A DNA stretch of 35,906 nucleotides from a virus: positions 1 through 35,906 of the IMG/VR virus record IMGVR_UViG_3300023171_000031; one strand, given 5' to 3'. Of the stretch, positions 13,387 to 20,492 are shown in pieces (position 1 is the stretch's first letter; each line of letters opens with the position of its first letter). The notes beneath the pieces are model-generated. The model did not search any database and was not told the origin of the DNA. It saw only the letters and a program-made list of their open reading frames with translations. Position numbers and translations under genes: made by a program.

Positions 13387-14307
13387 CTAAATCCCGCTAA
13401 ACTTCCCAATCCGCAAAACCGGAATGGCTTGGCAGCGACAGCCGGGTTCGTACTGCTGCGCCCATATCGGATCGGACAACGCATAAATCTGCCCTTGTCG
13501 CGCTTTGTGATCGACGCGGTAATTGCGCAACGTGTTGTGTTGCCACTTCCCCAATTCCAACCCAGCCTCCGCCATACGCGCCCGCGTAGCAGCCTTAACG
13601 AAATTATCCATTTCCTTAACGGCGATCCTACGCGCGCGATCCCGTCCGAGCCCCAGCGCCTTGTTGATTTGCTTGGCTACTTCGGTTGCGGGACGGTTGG
13701 CACGAACACCGCCTAGCACTGCCGCACGGATACGCGCGCGAGCTTCGTCGGATAGCGAGCGGGCGAGGCTTTGGGATGATGCTACAGCATCGTTAACCGC
13801 GCGAGTGATCGTCTCTTGCGATAGTCCTGCTGTAGCGGAGCGCACCACACGCTGTTGTGCAGTGATAGGCGACTGTGTTGCCGCTTTAGCCGCCGCTGAG
13901 ACGCCGCTAGGGGTGTTATTAGAGGCAGGACGGAATGTAGCGGCAGGAGGACCTACAACCGGCGCAGCGGTCATCCACCGGGCATCTACGCCAGTAGCGT
14001 AGGACACCGAGGACAGCCACTTACTCCGGTGCCACGTTTCCGCCTTTTGGAAAAACGATCCCCACTGGATTAGCGCCAACAACGCGGCTATCTCCGCCGC
14101 TGTCTGCCGGTCTTCTTCGTCCAGACCTGCTAGTTCGCCGGTATTGAGCGCCAGGACGTAGGCGTTCATGCTGCGGGCGGCGCTATCGCGCCACGCCCGC
14201 AAAATGGGCGTGTAGAGCCGTAGAAGTTCGCCGGTTTGCACGGCATTCGGCTCAATTACGCGAAACGGTTTGTCCCGCGTCGCCAGTGCCGTAAGGTAAT
14301 ACGGCAT
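13387..14307 (-). CDS. Phage Mu gpF-like minor head protein
   Basis: This 306-aa protein carries the MuF domain in its C-terminal 110 residues: RDRARRIAVKEMDNFVKAATRARMAEAGLELGKWQ, then DHKARQGQ (His267) and EPGCRCQAIPVL (Cys290, Cys292), the conserved H...CxC ending. MuF proteins are minor head components associated with the portal, as expected a few genes after it. The N-terminal half is helical, with an Ala/Thr/Pro-rich linker near residues 115-150. The stop converges on the structured RNA region. Confidence 0.87.
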   Translation of the reverse strand: MPYYLTALATRDKPFRVIEPNAVQTGELLRLYTPILRAWRDSAARSMNAYVLALNTGELAGLDEEDRQTAAEIAALLALIQWGSFFQKAETWHRSKWLSSVSYATGVDARWMTAAPVVGPPAATFRPASNNTPSGVSAAAKAATQSPITAQQRVVRSATAGLSQETITRAVNDAVASSQSLARSLSDEARARIRAAVLGGVRANRPATEVAKQINKALGLGRDRARRIAVKEMDNFVKAATRARMAEAGLELGKWQHNTLRNYRVDHKARQGQIYALSDPIWAQQYEPGCRCQAIPVLRIGKFSGI

Positions 14308-14735
14308 CAGCCGCCAATGCCGATCACACTAAATTCCCAAGTGCCTTCAGCGCATGGTCCTACAATCCCATTTCCGCTAGGATCACAAACAATCTCGCCT
14401 CCCTGAATAACCACAACATGGTTGCAGCCAAGGGACGATTTGCCAAGAAAGATCATTGGAACTTTTGGATTTTGTTTGGAGGCAAAATAGATTGCTTCTT
14501 CCATTGGAAGTTCGCCAGAATATGCGAACGTAGCTAGGGCCAATCCTCTTGCAGCAAGCCAACTCTCTTGTTGCTGGTTCCACGGCCTATGGTCTTCACG
14601 TTCCGGTCTTCCATCGCAAAAATGCGGAACTTCGGAAGGATGAAGATCAAGGATCACGGCGATGCACGTCCGTTGGCAATCGCCATAGGCATTGTTTTCA
14701 GGATCATGCTTAATCAATTGCTTATGCGGTGTCAT
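14307..14735 (-). CDS. Papain-like cysteine peptidase-fold protein (putative)
   Basis: This 142-aa protein has the order of a papain-like fold: AYGDCQRTCIAVILD (Cys20 or Cys24 at the start of a helix), LGCNHVVVIQGGEIVCDP with His106, and Asp118. This gives a possible Cys-His-Asp triad, similar to C39/BtrH-type proteins. Substrate and role are unknown. It lies between the MuF gene, whose start it overlaps, and small genes after the portal. It could be a maturation protease, an amidase or an inactive fold. Confidence 0.68.
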   Translation of the reverse strand: MTPHKQLIKHDPENNAYGDCQRTCIAVILDLHPSEVPHFCDGRPEREDHRPWNQQQESWLAARGLALATFAYSGELPMEEAIYFASKQNPKVPMIFLGKSSLGCNHVVVIQGGEIVCDPSGNGIVGPCAEGTWEFSVIGIGG

Positions 14736-14942
14736 TCATTCAGGCCCAATATGTACGATCATAACAGTCCCGTCATCGTCATCGTTGCAATGGCCGCAAT
14801 CGCACTCATGCGCGATGTCCCATGCGTTGATGAGCAATTCCGCGCTGGCATCGTCTACCTTCGCGGCCTCGGTATAGGTCAAACCCGCGTCCATCATTCG
14901 GAATATGCGGTCTGCGTGGAGGATGTCGCGGACATTGCTCAC
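14736..14942 (-). CDS. Small acidic Cys/Asp-rich protein
   Basis: 68 residues with a GTG start overlapping the stop of the 33-aa gene before it (GTGA). The C-terminal half reads HECDCGHCNDDDDGTVMIVHIG, a cluster of Cys, His and Asp that could bind metal. No family recognised. Confidence 0.68.
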   Translation of the reverse strand: MSNVRDILHADRIFRMMDAGLTYTEAAKVDDASAELLINAWDIAHECDCGHCNDDDDGTVMIVHIGPE

Positions 14943-15040
14943 TTGCTAATATCCTTAAGCAATTGATGAACCTTAGCGCTGATTTGAAGCGTATCCGCAC
15001 CCGCTGTAGATACCCGGAAAAACTCTGTCATCTTGACCAT
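14939..15040 (-). CDS. 33-aa micro-protein
   Basis: The ATG at 15040 has a strong GGAGGA about 7 nt upstream. The product is MVKMTEFFRVSTAGADTLQI followed by a helical SAKVHQLLKDISK. The TGA overlaps the next GTG start. Tight coupling and the ribosome site support translation; function unknown. Confidence 0.6.
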   Translation of the reverse strand: MVKMTEFFRVSTAGADTLQISAKVHQLLKDISK

Positions 15041-15056
15041 AAATTCCTCCGCCGTC

Positions 15057-15125
15057 TCATTCGTCCTCCCACTCGCGGCGATGCTCTTTGCCGTTGGCGT
15101 CGAACCAAACTTCACCCCTCTTCAT
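15057..15125 (-). CDS. 22-aa micro-protein
   Basis: The ATG at 15125 follows GGAGG with a 6-nt spacer and lies inside the 3' end of the preceding gene. The product MKRGEVWFDANGKEHRREWE plus DE is coherent and charged. It is among the shortest ORFs I would call here and rests on the ribosome site and gene chain only. Confidence 0.45.
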   Translation of the reverse strand: MKRGEVWFDANGKEHRREWEDE

Positions 15126-15300
15126 CCCACGCCTCCAATTCATCTTCGCCGTAGCACAGCACTTCGCCAGCATAAAACTCTACAACTACGCCGATAGGGT
15201 CGGTAGTGGTGGAGTAATACCCTACCACCACACCAACAGCGCCAGCCTCGTCGCGCACCCTATCCCCCAAGCGGAATTTTGAGGTTGTTAGGTAGGGCAT
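15112..15300 (-). CDS. Small beta-barrel (SH3/KOW-like) protein
   Basis: 62 residues: FRLGDRVRDEAGAVGVVVGY, then PIGVVVEFYAGEVLCYGEDELEAW. The pattern of a GDRVRD turn, a GVVVGY strand and a final acidic ELEAW is typical of small SH3-like beta barrels in phage genomes. The ATG overlaps the stop of the frameshifted gene before it (TAATG). Confidence 0.72.
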   Translation of the reverse strand: MPYLTTSKFRLGDRVRDEAGAVGVVVGYYSTTTDPIGVVVEFYAGEVLCYGEDELEAWDEEG

Positions 15301-15465
15301 TATTTCGGTTCAGTTTCAGTCACCAGAATATCCATAGCGTCATGAACGTAAAACGTCATTTCGCTGTTGGGGCGCAATCGGCACCGAAATGCTATCGGCA
15401 GCGGCGTAAACCTGCTTTACGAAAGCGCCTTTGTCGTGAGTTTTTACGGTTACACTAGTCGTCAT
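15300..15465 (-). pseudogene. Small phage protein split by a +1 shift at CCCC
   Basis: The ATG at 15465 overlaps the portal stop and opens MTTSVTVKTHDKGAFVKQVY in one frame, which as read ends at a TGA after about 41 codons. The neighbouring frame continues as NSEMTFYVHDAMDILVTETE then PK and ends at a TAA overlapping the next ATG (TAATG). The parts join at GCG-CCC-C-AAC (CCCC at 15372-15369) to give one coherent protein of about 54 residues. Either the sequence has one extra C, the gene is damaged, or a programmed +1 shift occurs on the proline codon. Confidence 0.6.
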
Positions 15466-17365
15466 CGCCCGTCCAATCGTCGTCCAACTGTTGGAAAATC
15501 TCTGGCCCCAGGATAATTTCCCCAAGCCACGGCTTAATTTCTCGTGCCGACACGCTATCGCCTTCGTAGGCGTAATTCAAGCTAAAATGTGGATTGTAGT
15601 CGGGATAATCGGAAGTTGCACCCGCGCGTAGGAACTCCTCATGACGCCACGAAAGCTGGCTGGAGCCGAATATCTGCACAAGCGTGCCGTTGAACACTTC
15701 CATGATCCGCGCGCCGCCTTCCGGCAGCTTCAGAATAGGTTCGCGCCAATCGTCGGGGGAAACCTTTAGCCAATCTAGCGGGGTTCGCGAGCAGCAAATG
15801 GTAACGTGCCCGTCCGCGTCGGCGACCGATACCGTGACGCCTTGGGCTTCAAAATGCTCGCGGATGTCAGCGAAGTTTTTCACCTTGCGGCTGGCGTAAA
15901 GCGTCATAGGCTGAGCGTCGGTCAGCATGGCCCGCGCGTCCGCCGCTGCTACAGATGCGGATTTGCCTGCTGCAACGCCTGCTTCGGTGGCGGCTCCGAT
16001 TGCGCCGTTGTCGTTGTCTGCTTCTGGCGGCTCTATAACCGCCAAATCGCCACCTTCGGCTTCCCACTCGCTGTATGCATCCTCGATACCCGGATACTCG
16101 CCGCCGTCGATCAAGAGACCCTTGACGGCTTTGGCGAGAACCTCGGATGGGACAGTGGAGCTTTCGGAAAGGGTTTTAATGCCAGTTGCCCGAACGCTAG
16201 CCGTCTCCGCTTTGGTCTTTTCGCTATCGACTTGGAACGGGTTATAGTCGAACCAAATTTCAGGCGGCTTGCTACCAATAGCAGACCTAATCAAAACTTC
16301 GTCAATCATGTCGAGGCGAGGACGCAAATCAAGTTCACGTCCAGACGACAGAACGGAATAATAGTTGTTCATGTCGCCATCGCCGGTACTGGAAAGACCT
16401 GCAGGGCTCATACCTGCGAACCTAGTCAACGGAATGTCACAGGCTCCGGCAACCATCTGGATTAGCCAAGTGCCAAGTTCTGGCATTCCGCTAAAATTGA
16501 CTTGTTCGCTTTTCCATTCCTCGCCCAAATCGCCCGTCTTGCTAGGGCCGCTGACGATGTTTAGATGGAACATAGATTCGAATGCCTGAGCAATCCTAGT
16601 CTTTTTTACGAATTTTTCTTCGCCATCCTTGGTGGATACGATATTTACCAATCCGGGAACGGTAAGCGTAGAAGTGCGCGCCTTGGTGGTAAGTGCTGCG
16701 AATGCACCTTGCGCAGTGTCTCCGTTTACCAAAGCGTCCCGAAGGCTCATCATCAGGGGGTCGCCCCAACCCTGCTCCGCGAAGGCAATCTGATCCGGCA
16801 TATCTCCGCTAGTGAAGCGTACCATGCGGCTGCTATGCACTTCCGTCATAGTTCCGCCGCCATTGACTAGATATGAAACAGGCTCGCCGTACTGTGGCGA
16901 TCCGGGGTCAAGGATCAATCCAGGGATAGTGACTTCGTGGCGTGTCAGAACGTGAATATAGGACAACCCGCCCAGCTTCACTTTGGTAACGTCGAGAGGC
17001 GTCCGAGGGTCGTCACCAGCTACGCCAAGCATCATGACTGAGCCGCCGTAGAGCCGTGAAAACAGTAGCGCGCGGCGCGTCTTTTGACGCAAGCCTAGCC
17101 GCTTTTCCTCATTCTCGATTGCGGTAATTTGCTCGGGCTTTGCGACAAACTTACGCCACGGAGCAACCATATCCGTTGGGATAATACCGTGCGCCTTTTT
17201 ACTAGCCCAACTGGTGCGCCACGAAGCTTCAATTTCCTGCTGACTAATAGGGCGGTTGAACCACGTTGCCCCCCTAGCGTGTGAATCCGCCGAACCGCCC
17301 AATTGGGTCAGAACGTTCTGAAAGCCATCTTTCAGCCATGCGGCTGCATCGGTCAAATTTGCCAT
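15455..17365 (-). CDS. Portal protein fused to an Acb1-type 2H phosphoesterase
   Basis: A 636-aa protein. Residues 1 to about 440 are a DUF1073-type portal: RPISQQEIEASWRTSWASKK, a RALLFSRLYGGSVMMLG strand, and the tail of the domain with WFDYNPFQVDSEKT. Residues about 485-636 form a 2H phosphoesterase: HVT at 520-522 and HFS at 593-595 are the two HxT/S motifs, set in HVTICCSR and HFSLNY. Pfam/NCBI naming links this pair to anti-CBASS protein Acb1, which cleaves cyclic nucleotide signals. An Ala-rich linker (about 450-485) joins the parts. Portal function is sure; activity on cyclic nucleotides is inferred. Confidence 0.87.
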   Translation of the reverse strand: MANLTDAAAWLKDGFQNVLTQLGGSADSHARGATWFNRPISQQEIEASWRTSWASKKAHGIIPTDMVAPWRKFVAKPEQITAIENEEKRLGLRQKTRRALLFSRLYGGSVMMLGVAGDDPRTPLDVTKVKLGGLSYIHVLTRHEVTIPGLILDPGSPQYGEPVSYLVNGGGTMTEVHSSRMVRFTSGDMPDQIAFAEQGWGDPLMMSLRDALVNGDTAQGAFAALTTKARTSTLTVPGLVNIVSTKDGEEKFVKKTRIAQAFESMFHLNIVSGPSKTGDLGEEWKSEQVNFSGMPELGTWLIQMVAGACDIPLTRFAGMSPAGLSSTGDGDMNNYYSVLSSGRELDLRPRLDMIDEVLIRSAIGSKPPEIWFDYNPFQVDSEKTKAETASVRATGIKTLSESSTVPSEVLAKAVKGLLIDGGEYPGIEDAYSEWEAEGGDLAVIEPPEADNDNGAIGAATEAGVAAGKSASVAAADARAMLTDAQPMTLYASRKVKNFADIREHFEAQGVTVSVADADGHVTICCSRTPLDWLKVSPDDWREPILKLPEGGARIMEVFNGTLVQIFGSSQLSWRHEEFLRAGATSDYPDYNPHFSLNYAYEGDSVSAREIKPWLGEIILGPEIFQQLDDDWTGDDD

Positions 17366-17399
17366 AGCTTCCGACTATAAAGCATATGTCAACCGCGCG

Positions 17400-17684
17400 C
17401 TAGACCGTGGGAGGTGCGGGCGGGTACATCCAGTGGGTTGGTTCCTCCCCTTCAATGGGACCATCCGCGCCATCGTACCATTCATTTTCTGCCCACCAAC
17501 ACGGATATGGCTTACCGTCATCAAAATACGTACCATCTCCCCAATGGCCTAGATCGTACTCTGATCGCCAGTAGGCGCACGGTACGCGCCCATACTCATG
17601 CGGCGGATCATTTCTGCCGGGATACCACAAATCTACCCGCGTCCCATCCCTCGGAGCCGTGCTGATATCCTGCCAAGTGGTCAC
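17400..17684 (-). CDS. DUF551-like protein
   Basis: 94 residues beginning MTTWQDISTAPRDGTRVDLW, the DUF551-type opening, and rich in Trp, Tyr and Pro (CAYWRSEYDLGHWGDG). The family is common in phages and its role unknown. The GTG start overlaps the preceding stop (GTGA). It is the last gene before the portal. Confidence 0.75.
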   Translation of the reverse strand: MTTWQDISTAPRDGTRVDLWYPGRNDPPHEYGRVPCAYWRSEYDLGHWGDGTYFDDGKPYPCWWAENEWYDGADGPIEGEEPTHWMYPPAPPTV

Positions 17685-17845
17685 AACCCCTCCTCCCTCT
17701 GCAAAACCTTAACCGCCCGCCACCAATGGGTGGCGTATTCGCCCAAACTAACGGTTCCCATATCCCAGTCGTTAGCCAAAGCGTCCAATGCATCGGCTTT
17801 GGCGTGGTGATTGTGCTGGCGTAGGCGGGTGGAGATATCACCCAC
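17681..17845 (-). CDS. Small helical hypothetical protein
   Basis: 54 residues with a GTG start at 17845 and GGGAG about 8 nt upstream: GDISTRLRQHNHHAKADALD, then a helical ATHWWRAVKVLQREEGL. Codon use and amino acid pattern are those of a real gene, and it overlaps both neighbours by a few bases. No family assigned. Confidence 0.68.
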   Translation of the reverse strand: MGDISTRLRQHNHHAKADALDALANDWDMGTVSLGEYATHWWRAVKVLQREEGL

Positions 17846-18011
17846 CCTCAATCTCCCTAACCTTAGCGATCACAGCTTCCTCAACCTCCGCTCCAGTGCC
17901 GAGCATGACTACTTCGCGGGTGCCTGAGCCGTATGTCAGGCCAATTAATCCGGGGTAGCCGCCGTGCTGTGGGATACGGCGGAAGTCGGGTTTTGGGTTG
18001 TCTCTAGCCAT
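17838..18011 (-). CDS. Small hypothetical protein
   Basis: 57 residues from an ATG overlapping the previous stop (TAATG): MARDNPKPDFRRIPQHGGYP, then a Gly-rich strand LIGLTYGSGTREVVMLG and a C-terminal helix. It is chained by overlaps to both neighbours. Function unknown. Confidence 0.68.
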   Translation of the reverse strand: MARDNPKPDFRRIPQHGGYPGLIGLTYGSGTREVVMLGTGAEVEEAVIAKVREIEGG

Positions 18012-18274
18012 TATTCATCATCCCATACGGTTTCGGCTTCATTACCGAGCCAATTCATCGCCACAGCTTTGCCGGTTTCGGTAATCTGACAGCGCTTCTT
18101 TTCTATCGTCACGGCGGGCGGGTTAGCCTGTGCAAGCCTATTCCAAGTTGCCCGCATTACGCCTGCTAGTTCACCGCTAGCAAGCAAAACTTGGCCATGG
18201 GTAAACATACCGGAGCCACCGCGATTATGCAGCCACTTCAAGGCGCGTCGCTGTGCGTCCGTAAGGCCACTCAC
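18011..18274 (-). CDS. Winged-helix-like small protein
   Basis: 87 residues. LTDAQRRALKWLHNRGGSGMF, a second helix with GVMRATWNRLAQ, and a strand pair VTIEKKRCQITETGKAVA together look like a winged helix (the ITETGKA ending is typical). DNA binding is inferred. It is coupled to the gene before it (TGA/ATG overlap). Confidence 0.65.
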   Translation of the reverse strand: MSGLTDAQRRALKWLHNRGGSGMFTHGQVLLASGELAGVMRATWNRLAQANPPAVTIEKKRCQITETGKAVAMNWLGNEAETVWDDE

Positions 18275-18906
18275 GACACAATCTCCGCCAGCACCTTTTC
18301 GACGTCGGCGAGGGGTACGCCGGTAGTGGCGGCGATGGTTTCGGCGCGGGTTGGTTCGCGGATTAGGCCGAGGTGGCGATATGCGGCAATCCAGCCGTCA
18401 ACATAGTGGTCTACAGTTTCCACGCCGCCGCCAATCGCTTCGCTATACGGCGTAGAGGCAAGCGCCTCGGCCTTGCTGACACGCTTAACAGAAACGTAAC
18501 CGACTGGCGACCACGCATCCTCCACCACCCCGGCTTTGCACTTGTAGCCGATGATGTCGCCACTCGTTGGCCCGTCGTTCATGTGCGGAATTTTCCAGTT
18601 TAAGTATGCGCCGTAGACAAACTGACTACCATTGCGTGCCAAGACAGGGCCACCATCATAATCAGCAGGTGGCTTCTCGCTATCCCCAGGGTTCGGCTCA
18701 TACCCCGCATTGATAGCGGTGTAAGCCGTATGCGACGCCTCTAGTTGGATATATTCCAAGGGGTCGCCGGTTTGCTCCCATACCATCCTTCCAGCCGTCG
18801 AGGACCCGCTCTGCCAGCCGCTATCGTGCCAAAACACAGGCGTTGCGTCATCCTTTAGCCAAGCCGGACGCCTCTGGCCGGTATAAATCTTGTCACCCCA
18901 TTCCAT
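18271..18906 (-). CDS. Hypothetical protein, 211 aa
   Basis: The ATG at 18906 overlaps the stop of the 36-aa membrane peptide (TGATG), so it is preferred over an in-frame codon 45 nt upstream. The N-terminal part is Trp/Gly-rich (MEWGDKIYTGQRRPAWLKDD); the middle carries GDIIGYKCKAGVVEDAWSPVG, and the last 40 residues are helical. No motif is recognised. Confidence 0.72.
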   Translation of the reverse strand: MEWGDKIYTGQRRPAWLKDDATPVFWHDSGWQSGSSTAGRMVWEQTGDPLEYIQLEASHTAYTAINAGYEPNPGDSEKPPADYDGGPVLARNGSQFVYGAYLNWKIPHMNDGPTSGDIIGYKCKAGVVEDAWSPVGYVSVKRVSKAEALASTPYSEAIGGGVETVDHYVDGWIAAYRHLGLIREPTRAETIAATTGVPLADVEKVLAEIVS

Positions 18907-19016
18907 CACAACATAACTCCCAAAGTGAAAATTCCTGCCACAAGTAGCCATCCCACCACCGCGCTAACCACATCCCGCACGCTGGCGGTGCGGAGGGTTT
19001 GGAGGACGGGGGTCAT
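18906..19016 (-). CDS. 36-aa membrane peptide
   Basis: MTPVLQTLRTASVRDVVSAV continues into VGWLLVAGIFTLGVML, one hydrophobic helix at the C-terminus. The ATG overlaps the previous stop (ATGA) and the stop overlaps the next ATG (TGATG). The chain supports translation; function unknown. Confidence 0.55.
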   Translation of the reverse strand: MTPVLQTLRTASVRDVVSAVVGWLLVAGIFTLGVML

Positions 19017-19171
19017 GCTGCATCGTCCATAAGCCGCAGATATTCGATACGCGCAATCGAACTTGCCCAAGCATCTTCAAAATGCGTCATAGCGTTTTCT
19101 CCGCTGTCGTAATCTGACCATCCCTCTGCATATGCATCATAAATCAACTGTGCAATTGCCGCGTTATCCAT
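19013..19171 (-). CDS. Small acidic hypothetical protein
   Basis: 52 residues from the ATG at 19171, chosen because GGGAG with the TTTGAG-ATG arrangement precedes it, the same initiation region as other genes here. An upstream in-frame start would lie in the promoter. The protein is helical and acidic (DNAAIAQLIYDAYAEGWSDY). Confidence 0.65.
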   Translation of the reverse strand: MDNAAIAQLIYDAYAEGWSDYDSGENAMTHFEDAWASSIARIEYLRLMDDAA

Positions 19172-19200
19172 CTCAAATCTCCCTAAATCATCACCCCGCC

Positions 19201-19228
19201 ACCTTAGCGGGGTTGGGGTTGGTGTCAA
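19201..19228 (-). promoter_or_regulatory. Promoter, TTGACA-16-TAAGGT (minus strand)
   Basis: TTGACA (19228-19223) and TAAGGT (19206-19201) are 16 bp apart on the minus strand. The -10 lies in the loop of a perfect inverted repeat CCCCGC/GCGGGG (19194-19199 / 19207-19212), a possible operator or 5' hairpin. It drives the 52-aa gene and those after it. Confidence 0.68.
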
Positions 19229-19231
19229 TTT

Positions 19232-19462
19232 TTATTTGAATATGTTTATGGGCTTGGAATTGTCGTGGAGATAAAGCCTGTCGCCTTCATAACCAGCTAC
19301 ACAATACGATGCCGTCTCGCCATTTGAGGAAACCTCGATATCACGAGCCATAACATCGGCGGGCGAAGTTCCAAAGGCGTTGGGCCAATACATTTCCATC
19401 CAAACGCCATCGGCGTCCTCGCCTACGGCCTTGATGTCCGAGCGTCCACACTGCAATTCCAT
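19232..19462 (-). CDS. Hypothetical protein
   Basis: 76 residues with GGAGGGAATGAG-ATG initiation. It is beta-rich with GVWMEMYWPNAFGTSPADVM and a SSNGETASYCVAGYEGDRLY segment, which could be a small beta domain. It is followed by a promoter and is a one-gene unit. No family recognised. Confidence 0.72.
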   Translation of the reverse strand: MELQCGRSDIKAVGEDADGVWMEMYWPNAFGTSPADVMARDIEVSSNGETASYCVAGYEGDRLYLHDNSKPINIFK

Positions 19463-19486
19463 CTCATTCCCTCCGTTAATACAGCC

Positions 19487-19514
19487 ATCCTAGCGGCTGC
19501 ATTGGTGGTGTCAA
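19487..19514 (-). promoter_or_regulatory. Promoter, TTGACA-16-TAGGAT (minus strand)
   Basis: TTGACA (19514-19509) and TAGGAT (19492-19487) are 16 bp apart. The flank AACAATTGACACC is shared with the plus-strand promoters at 24696 and 28568. Confidence 0.72.
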
Positions 19515-19522
19515 TTGTTATT

Positions 19523-19702
19523 TTAAGGTAGCGATATTTCGCCCATTTGCCATTTACCGATAACCTCCACCGCGCGCGGGCGCTTGATCCCTAGTTCATC
19601 GGACAGCCGGTCTGCTAAGGCCGCTAGACGTTCGTCATGGCGCTCGCCGTGGCCCATAAGAGAAGTGCGTCCGCCACAGTAAAGGCAATAATAATCAGCC
19701 AT
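19523..19702 (-). CDS. Small zinc-knuckle-like protein
   Basis: 59 residues. MADYYCLYCGGRTSLMGHGE has a CxxC and His near the start, then a charged helix (RHDERLAALADRLSDELGIK). One CxxC pair alone would not complete a zinc site, so it may dimerise or bind differently. GGAGG lies about 12 nt upstream of the ATG. Confidence 0.65.
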   Translation of the reverse strand: MADYYCLYCGGRTSLMGHGERHDERLAALADRLSDELGIKRPRAVEVIGKWQMGEISLP

Positions 19703-19716
19703 CTCACCACCCCCTC

Positions 19717-20043
19717 CTAAAACAGGTCAATATGCCCAGCCGCCGCGCTAGCCCGCTCCCGCTCCGCCCGAAGTTGGCGCTTGTGTAAGTCGGCGGCAAA
19801 CTCTTTCGCCGATCCATACCACTCCACCCGATCCGCCACATGCTCCCAAAAGGCGATCTTGGCATTCTCCCTACGTGAGCCCCACGGATTGCCCGCGTCC
19901 ATGCCTACGTCTGGGCGGATGGCCTTGCGGGTCCAGTAAGTAGGGTGGCCGTAGGTGTATTCGGCACCATCCACCGTCAGGCAGTAAGCAGGACCTGGGG
20001 GGATTAGGGAGGTAGAGACGCTAATTACATCAATATCAGACAC
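19717..20043 (-). CDS. Hypothetical protein
   Basis: 108 residues with a GTG start that overlaps the HAD gene by 19 nt. It has a compact first half (PAYCLTVDGAEYTYGHPTYW) and a helical, basic C-terminal half ending in GHIDLF. No recognised family. The accessory genes around it suggest a phage early function. Confidence 0.68.
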   Translation of the reverse strand: MSDIDVISVSTSLIPPGPAYCLTVDGAEYTYGHPTYWTRKAIRPDVGMDAGNPWGSRRENAKIAFWEHVADRVEWYGSAKEFAADLHKRQLRAERERASAAAGHIDLF

Positions 20044-20492
20044 GGCTTACCACCCAACACAAGAGAGGCTTGGTTTAGGTGCCCTACATGCAGGCCCGCA
20101 TCAGGATCAACCAAAATCATATTGGGTGCGTCAGCACATTCTACGTCGTCAATAGCAACCCAAGCCTCAACTTCATCATGCCGAGCCAGCCATTCCTTTA
20201 CCGCCAAGTCTCTCGGAATATCGGGATAGAGCGTATGCGGATCGGTAGGATGTAAGTGCACTGGATTAAAACCATGCCTTACCATTGCATCGGCAATGTC
20301 GGGAACATCTGCCATGGGGCGGTTGTGAGTCGTATTGAACACCACCTTTGCTCCACTGTCGGAACATAGCCGATTGATCGCCGCTATCGTCGTTGCGGGA
20401 AAGTTACGGTTCCAAGAACACATGCGATCAATCAGGAACATCGTTGCCGGTATCATTGGCCCGTCGATGTCGAGAAATATAACCTTGCTCAC
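20025..20492 (-). CDS. HAD-family hydrolase
   Basis: 155 residues. IFLDIDG with Asp8 and Asp10 is HAD motif I; FNTTHNR (about 52-58) fits motif II; Lys98 and IDD (113-115) fit motifs III and IV. There is a small cap-like region between. It resembles the short HAD domains of phage and RNA-repair proteins. The phosphatase substrate is unknown. The GTG overlaps the stop of the HD gene before it (GTGA). Confidence 0.78.
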   Translation of the reverse strand: MSKVIFLDIDGPMIPATMFLIDRMCSWNRNFPATTIAAINRLCSDSGAKVVFNTTHNRPMADVPDIADAMVRHGFNPVHLHPTDPHTLYPDIPRDLAVKEWLARHDEVEAWVAIDDVECADAPNMILVDPDAGLHVGHLNQASLVLGGKPCLILM

